64,000 nucleotides of DNA, from contig JACTAT010000029.1 of NCBI GenBank assembly GCA_014526335.1, positions 2,188,459-2,252,458 of the forward strand, given 5' to 3'. Position 1 is the first letter of the stretch, and each line of letters starts with the position of its first letter. The notes beneath the pieces were generated by a model, which saw nothing but the letters and a program-made list of their open reading frames with translations, searched no databases and was not told the DNA's origin. A program made the translations under genes and the position numbers. Positions 58,014-64,000 of the stretch are shown piece by piece. The DNA is from Chrysaora quinquecirrha. Its lineage: Eukaryota; Cnidaria; Scyphozoa; Semaeostomeae; Pelagiidae.

Positions 58014-61000
58014 ATGGCAGATCATCCGGACCCTACTATTGAAGGTAACACAATCAACGAACTGAAGGAAGTATTAAAAACAGCAAAAGATTTACTGGAA
58101 CAGTGTAATAACAGTGAATCAATGAGTAGTAGAAGTAAAAGACAAGATGATGCCTCTACCTCTCCTATCACTTCTCCATCAACATCAAGGGAGGAGAGAG
58201 CTGCCCAGAACTTCAGGTAGGTATAGACTAGGCCATAGATATATCTAGATATAGGCCATAGATATAGATATAGGCCAAGGATTTGACTTTTACACTTATA
58301 TAAATATTATGTTTATTTGAGCCAGATATTATTCTGTTAAAGCTAAGCTAATTATGATAATCATCATTGCCCATGGACAGAGCCTAAAATGGTATAAAAA
58401 CATTGATTTGCTGTTTTTATCCTATGACCAAAAATAGAAGCAAATTTGTAATTGCCACTAATCACCAATATGCCCAAAAAATAGTATATCATACTATATA
58501 TTATATATTAGTATAATAGTATATTATTTATCAAATAGGTACATTGATTCACTAATAATTAGTTTTCTCTCAAACAGAATGGCCTTCCCAGGTCTTCGTG
58601 CAAGGCAGGTTATACACCGCGAGCAGAGGCAATTGTTGCAATCAGTAATTCCATACCCAATTAAAGAAACCTGGACGCATGACTTTTGCTGCCTTCCATT
58701 CACACACCAGGAAACAACTCCAACACCAAAGCAAGCTGAATTGCTGCACAAAGCTGGGCTTGGGAAGACAAAGGTTGTTTTTGCAAATAAGAATGCAAAC
58801 CATGCACAGGTTGTACAGAAGTTAGAAGAGACATTTCCTCAGCTGAAGTCGGTAGGAGGATTCACTTTGCACAGATCAAAAAGTGGTGGACAGAACCGGC
58901 CACTCACACTGCTGGCTACTGACTGGTATGATATAAAGAGACTGCGCCAAGAAGTTACGGGATCGGCCTGCATTTATATCCGCCCACTACAGAGAAACTT
59001 TGATCTGTCACTGAAAAGAAAGGTAATTGTAACAAACTTCTTGTCATACGTACACTAATTTTTTATAAGAAACCGTCTATAAGAAACTATATACCGTATG
59101 CCTTTTTCTAAAAAATCAAGAAACTCTTCTATATGCAATTAGGGGACCATATACACTACAACTTAAAATCTTTCTTACACGGCAGGGTGCAGAGCAAAGA
59201 AGTGTGAATTCCAGAGTTTCCAACCTAACTTTTCTGCACAGAAAAATTAACACCTGTCAATTATTCGGACCCTTGGTGGCGGTTTTGTTAATTTGACTTT
59301 TCTTACAGTCTACAGAGTTTGTGAACATTTTAATCTGTGATGACAGGAATCATTAAGAAAACAAAAGACTTAGAAAATTAGGGATGCTCGAGAGCACACG
59401 GATAGCTGAAATACCGTACCTGCAAAACACAATAAAACTATTTGCAGGAAAAATCAAAAGGTAATCAGGCAGGACTAGCAAGGGGCATTTTTCCCACAAA
59501 CAAGTTCAACTAGATTTTATGTCCACCAAATCCCATCAATTGCAGTATTTGTATAGATATATATTAATTTTTATTTCTCGTACATAGCCAACATCAGATG
59601 ATGCAAATTTGGTTGAATGTGAAACTTGCAAGAAGATGGTGCCAATAAAGAATTTTGCTCAGCACAAACCATGTTCCCCACCAGAAAAATTTAGGTACAT
59701 TATGAATTTTTATCCTATGACATAAAAGATTGGTGCTAATGACGTCAAATTTAACTAAGCTACTGAAATTTGAAAATACTTAATGATATAAATGAAAAAA
59801 AATTGCATTTGGACAACATTGCACTAATCACAAAGCTAGAAAAAAATTGGAATGATTGAAAGATGAGGAAACTCTCTATCAAGAGACTTAAGGTCTAAGA
59901 CCAACATTTCTGGGTTCAGGGATTTTAATAAGAAATTTTCCAGTTCCTGATGGAGAACAGTAAATTGCTTGATGATGTCCAAATCCTGAGCAACATATTT
60001 TTATCATGATATAATATACATATAGGCTTCCTCAAAGTAAACCGCAAATTTTTTCCTAACTGCAGTCATTATTTTGGTTTTACAGTGTGGACGAAGTTGA
60101 AGTCATAAAGATTGATGAATTTGATGCAGATGAGTTCTTTGCTGAAGATACAACAATGAATAATGAATTTTCACTGCTCGATAATTCAAGCACGAATGAA
60201 GAAGTTGATCTTACTCTTCTTCGCCAGCACAGAATTAGCTATCTATGCTCAGAATCAGGTAGTCCAGGGGGTGAAGAAACCAGCCAGCCGATTACACCAC
60301 CTGATCCATTCAAAGATAAAGTAATTATCAAAGTTCATAGAGCCAACCTTAGAGTTGATCTAATCAACAGCTTCAGCAAAGATGTAGATAAATCTGTTGA
60401 ATTTATTGTTTTTGATTTCTGTGGCAGAGAAGAGTTGGGAGCAGGAAAGGGTGTTACACGTGACATTTTCGCTGCTTTTTGGAAGGATGTTTCCAATTCC
60501 CTGATGATTGGCGAGGAGCATCGAGTCCCATATGTGCGTCATGATCTTTTCACACAAGAGTGGGAAGCAGTTGGCAGAATAATGTTCCAGGGCTATAAAG
60601 ATTGTTGCTACTTTCCAATCTTTCTGTCAAGTGCTTTTGTCTGTTTCACCATCTTTGATGATGTTTCAGACGAGCTGCTATTGGATTCATTTTATTTATA
60701 CCTTGCTGCCGATGAAAAAACAACAATCCAGCAAAGTATAGAAACTTTTGATAACTGCGATGAGAACGAGTTGCTTGAAGTATTGGAAAGGTTTAAATGC
60801 CGCAAAAGGGTGACAGCTGAAAACATAAAAGATGTGGTGTTAGAATTAGCGAAACAAGAGCTTATTCAAAAACCACATATAATGGCCTCAGTCATGAGAC
60901 CATTTCTGCAGAAATTGAAGCAATATCCAGATTTCGAAAGTCCAGCAAACATCCATACTTTTTATCAGCGTGTCGTTGCAACACCACGAAAGATACTGAA

Positions 61001-61307
61001 GCTACTAAAAAGCAACCCTACCACAGATCAAGAGAGAGATTCTCTTAAGTATTTTGAGCGTTATGTGCGTGGTCTACAGTCTCCAGACTTGGTAAAGCTC
61101 TTGAGATTCCTTACTGGTTCTGACATAATCACAGTTGAAGATATTGAAGTTACATTTACATCATTGGAGGGTAATGCCCGAAGACCCATTGCACACACAT
61201 GTGGACCTGTTCTTGAGCTTCCATGTACTTATGACAATTTTTGTGACTTGCGTCAAGAATTCCAGAGCATCCTCTCTGTGGGAGATCTTGGCTTTGATAT
61301 TGTATAG
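58014..61307 (+). CDS. Transposon-borne HECT-domain E3 ubiquitin ligase-like protein
   Basis: Four exons: 58014-58216, 58578-59022, 59588-59694 and 60086-61307 (TAG), all in frame, 658 residues. Residues 1-70 are acidic and Ser-rich. Residues about 70-216 hold a conserved domain (TPTPKQAELLHKAGLGK...VGGFTLHRS...IYIRPLQRNFDL) that I recall from many fish and cnidarian proteins annotated as G2/M-phase-specific E3 ligase-like. Residues 227-245 form a C2HC zinc knuckle (C227, C230, H242, C245). Residues about 325-650 are a HECT-type domain, with GAGKGVTRDIF in the N-lobe and RPIAHTCGPVLELP in the C-lobe. Cys624 in HTC matches the catalytic cysteine that forms the ubiquitin thioester. The open frame is intact. 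It converges with the integrase gene, the stops being 212 bp apart. A role in transposition or in countering host control is speculation. Confidence 0.85.
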
Positions 61308-61478
61308 AAAGGACAATATGACAATAATTAGCTATTTTGAATAGTCTATTGAAAACTAATACCCAATTAATAGTATATCAGTTATACATGTATTTTATAC
61401 CTTGTTTTGTTTGCAGCATAAGCATTATGTTTTGTTTAATTGTCTGTAAAATCCCTGCATGACAGCCAATTAGTATGA

Positions 61479-61484
61479 TTTATT
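61479..61484 (-). terminator. Polyadenylation signal of the integrase gene
   Basis: AATAAA on the - strand, 35 bp after the integrase stop codon at 61519-61521. Confidence 0.65.
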
Positions 61485-61518
61485 GTCTGTCCAAAGAACT
61501 TCTAACGCGAGTATTGCA

Positions 61519-63224
61519 TCAAATCCTTCTGTCCAGCAACTCATCTATACACTCAATTGCCCTGCAATATAAATCCATGCCAAAGTTGTTACTTGGGGCA
61601 ACTACATCAACTTGATGCTTAAGATAAGCCAACTCTTCATCAAAAAGACAGTTTTCCACTTCACCAACCACAACGTTGTTGCTATAATTCTCTGGGTCAC
61701 AAGTAGGTCCTTGCCAATCAATTCCATATTCACAAGCTTCTTCCTTAAAAAAAAGTAATGCTTATTGCTAAAGGGCAAATTTAGAGAATCAATGAATGAA
61801 TAAACATCTAAATTGATATTTTCTTGATTTATTGACCTGGTTTCTGGGCTCCCAAATTTCTTGTGAAATCCTGGAACTGCTATCACCACATAGATCATGC
61901 AAGCCCATTATCCACAGCTGGTTTGGGGAAAAACTTTGAGCAGAACTTATTTTATGGCAATTCCAGCCAGCTGCAAATTCCTTTAAATGGTCATTTATCC
62001 TCCTTTGAAACACAAAGTGAAGAGCAAACATGTGCTTGTTATTCTCAATATTTAAAACATTTGCCAGCTCCATCTGAGCAAACAAATTGTAGTAGAGATA
62101 TACCACACCAAGATATACATCCACCCAAAGACGCTCAATTCTTTGGTTGTGCACGCTTTTCCCAGCAATATAGCTTCCTCGATCTGGTCCTCTGTTTTTG
62201 CAAAGAAACATATATTTAGCCACCTCCACATTCTCTATATCCATATCACCTCTGACACGTGATGGGAGCCCATACACTGCAACTGCCTTCAAAAACTCAT
62301 CTAGTACAGTTTCCGCCTTGTTGTTGGTGTTGAGGCTAAGATACATTATCTTTCTACTGTACCCATCAATGCAGCCATGGATGACAAATTTCCATCTGCA
62401 AGTAAAGCAGAAAATAATCATTTCCTCCCCAATGTAATAAGAAAGTTAAAATTATTCCATGGTATACCTTTTGTTTCACATTAACTGTGAAGAACGTAAA
62501 AATTATTTACCTGATGAGTTTATGATGCCCATCAATGTGCCACAACGACAGAACTCCTGGTACTCTATACTGGCGGCGTGCTTTGGTGCTCAATTGCAGG
62601 GCTCTCAAAAGAACTCCTTCAGGGTCAACCCTGTTCATGGAATCTCTAATCCGTCTTTCTGATACTCTAATGTCTTGTGTCAAAAGAAAACCATACATTC
62701 GCCTGTATCCACAATTTGGGTGCCTTTCCATAACTGATCTGATAGTATGGTCCAAATTAAGATCACTCATTGTGCTATATGTTTCACCTATGGGCATCCC
62801 AAAAGTCTTTAATCTCCTCTTAATTGTGCTTCTATTGCCATGGTAGCAATTTTGAAACCATTTTCAATATAATACTCCAGTTGAGCTTTGGTGATTACAA
62901 AGGATGGTCTACCTTTATTGCCATCATTATGTTTAGGTGCTTTATAACCATATGTTTCATCGTCATTTTCAGATGATTTCCTGATTGCTGATACTGCATG
63001 GTTGATAACTTCGATAAGTCTTGAATCAACATCATACAATTCATTACAGCGTAGTAAGACATGCAACAGATTTTCAACTCGAAAACACAGTAATCAAAGT
63101 CATCCTGACTCATCATGGGCTGGGAGAAATCTATCTGCATATTTGTTATTATTTTGTGAAGCTGACTTTTAATGAGGTCTGGCAAACTTGCTTTTTCCAC
63201 TGTGAACAAATAAAACCATCTCAC
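61519..63224 (-). CDS. DDE integrase-type transposase, probably frameshifted
   Basis: Exons on the - strand: about 63224-62511, 62395-61837 and 61743-61519 (TGA). Seen: [20 protein letters not shown] (start of the helix-turn-helix), [41 protein letters not shown] (first catalytic Asp), [24 protein letters not shown] (second Asp), [14 protein letters not shown] (catalytic Glu, 36 residues between Asp and Glu) and a C-terminal [10 protein letters not shown]. This is the rve-fold family of multicopy integrase-core proteins in fish and cnidarians. In the helix-turn-helix, near 62825-62840, the frame changes and about six expected residues are missing. A second frame change near 63085 may be another indel or an unrecognised splice. 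The catalytic core exons are intact, but full-length protein is unlikely. Confidence 0.8.
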
Positions 63225-63600
63225 TCAGTATAACTATCATATAAGCCTCCCCCAAATGAAGCCAATGCACTGTTCTAAGGCAACTTACCTAACTTAGGCC
63301 TACGCCTAAGTAACTTAGGCCTACGCCTACCACCTAGTGCACCATTTGAGTTGTATTAAATTAAATTTGCCATAAAAGGATAGAAGTGCACCAAAAAATA
63401 CTTATTTCATTAGAAATTTTGTTGCAATCAAATATCTTATCAGTTGCTCAGTTGCAAACAATAAATCTATCAAAAATTCGGGAGGAATGAGTTTAAAGTT
63501 ATAAACACTTACTTTTCTCTTCTCTGACATGCCACCATCAAAGAAACTGCAAATTGCTTGTTTATGTTTGTGACAAAAGGATAATGACAACCAAAACATT
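63225..63600. other. Region upstream of the integrase gene
   Basis: A short - strand ATG followed by a few codons and a GTAAGT-like donor near 63509-63532 could be a first exon, but its phase does not fit the next exon. CCTACGCCTAAGT repeats near 63290-63330. Nothing else seen. Confidence 0.35.
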
Positions 63601-63835
63601 TAGGCAAAGTGATAACGAGGACGTGACGGCGAACTCGCTAAATGTGGCGCAAAATGAAAACGAGGACGTGACGGCGAACTCGCTAAATGTGGCGCAAAAT
63701 GAAAACGAGGACGCGACGACGAACTCGCTAAATGTGGCACAAAATGAAAACGAGGACGCGACGACGAACTCCCTAAATGTGGCACGGAATGAAAACGAGG
63801 ATGCGACGGCGAACTCGCTAAATGTGGCGCGGAGA
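63600..63835 (-). repeat. Right subterminal 45-bp repeats
   Basis: Five units of 45 bp (ACTCGCTAAATGTGGCGCAA with AATGAAAACGAGGACG). Because the unit is a multiple of three, open frames run through on both strands without being genes. Confidence 0.9.
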
Positions 63836-64000
63836 TATTTACAGTGCCGAACTCTAGAATTCGCCGTGGTATTTTGTGGTGGCAACCTCTAGAATTGGTG
63901 GTTGTAATTTCTGCGACGCCGAACTCTAGAAGTCGTCGGCGTAGAAACGCGACGACCCACCATCACGACGACTCATTTTTGATCCCGATGCCGCGTGATA
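63677..64000 (-). repeat. Right terminal inverted repeat of the transposon
   Basis: Reverse complement of 50603-50926 with one difference in the outer 230 bp. It ends exactly at the window edge with GCGTGATA. Confidence 0.9.

Larger units (their letters stand above)
50603..64000. mobile_element. DNA transposon of about 13.4 kb with long TIRs, HECT ligase and DDE integrase genes
   Basis: The left end TATCACGCGGCATCGGGATC and the right end GATCCCGATGCCGCGTGATA are perfect inverses. The inverted repeats continue for about 324 bp with only about five differences. Inside are a HECT-type ligase gene (+), a convergent integrase-type transposase gene (-), 45-bp subterminal repeats at both ends, and a nested foldback-like element. 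The left boundary is supported by the empty paralogous sites at about 32366 and 47825, where CCCGCAGGTCCTA continues GATTTGCCTAGCC. TAT..ATA ends and an rve-type transposase recall the IS3EU superfamily, but that assignment is from memory. The right flank is outside the window, so the target-site duplication cannot be read. Confidence 0.85.

Noticed and set aside
63554..63892. Open frame NSLNVAQNENEDATT repeated
   Set aside because: 45-bp subterminal repeat (15 codons) of the transposon, open on both strands, with no sign of coding selection.

Overview
This window is animal nuclear DNA. It is AT-rich, the genes have many introns with ordinary GT-AG boundaries, and most of it is repetitive. 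The exons resemble cnidarian, probably anthozoan (coral or sea anemone), genes. That placement is an inference from gene families and repeat style and was not checked by a search.

Region by region. (1) 1-10 kb, + strand: the last ten coding exons of a type-II (otoferlin-like) ferlin, ending in its C-terminal membrane anchor. An antisense tRNA-Arg(ACG) gene and many SINE/MITE copies lie in its introns. (2) 12.8-15.7 kb, - strand: a small gene resembling the six-hairpin-glycosidase superfamily, with a large inverted-repeat element in its intron. (3) 17.8-26.95 kb, + strand: an SLC9A8 (NHE8)-like Na+/H+ exchanger. One internal stretch is missing and replaced by LINE sequence, and the gene stops abruptly inside an exon at 26,953. 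(4) 26.95-34.7 kb and 41.7-50.6 kb: two copies of a segmental duplication. Each carries three - strand copies of a three-exon gene for a small secreted peptide: signal peptide, acidic propeptide, and a cationic four-cysteine C-terminal peptide. The three copies in the second block are intact. Those in the first block each carry a one-base deletion in the signal exon. (5) 38.6-39.6 kb, + strand: NDUFS5, a complex I subunit, between the two blocks. (6) 50,603-64,000: a DNA transposon of about 13.4 kb with terminal inverted repeats of about 324 bp. It encodes a HECT-type ubiquitin ligase (+) and a DDE integrase-like transposase (-). A second, foldback-like element of 6.9 kb is nested in its left subterminal repeats; that element is built from two opposed arrays of a 20-bp GTAC-rich satellite and flanked by a candidate 8-bp target-site duplication.

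The host genes (ferlin, exchanger, NDUFS5, glycosidase-like) show no functional link. The two stories worth following are the amplified secreted-peptide family with its repeated CCAAT-containing upstream sequences, and the ubiquitin-ligase-bearing transposon with the nested satellite foldback. Near-identical repeats make assembly error a live alternative for several of the odd junctions.
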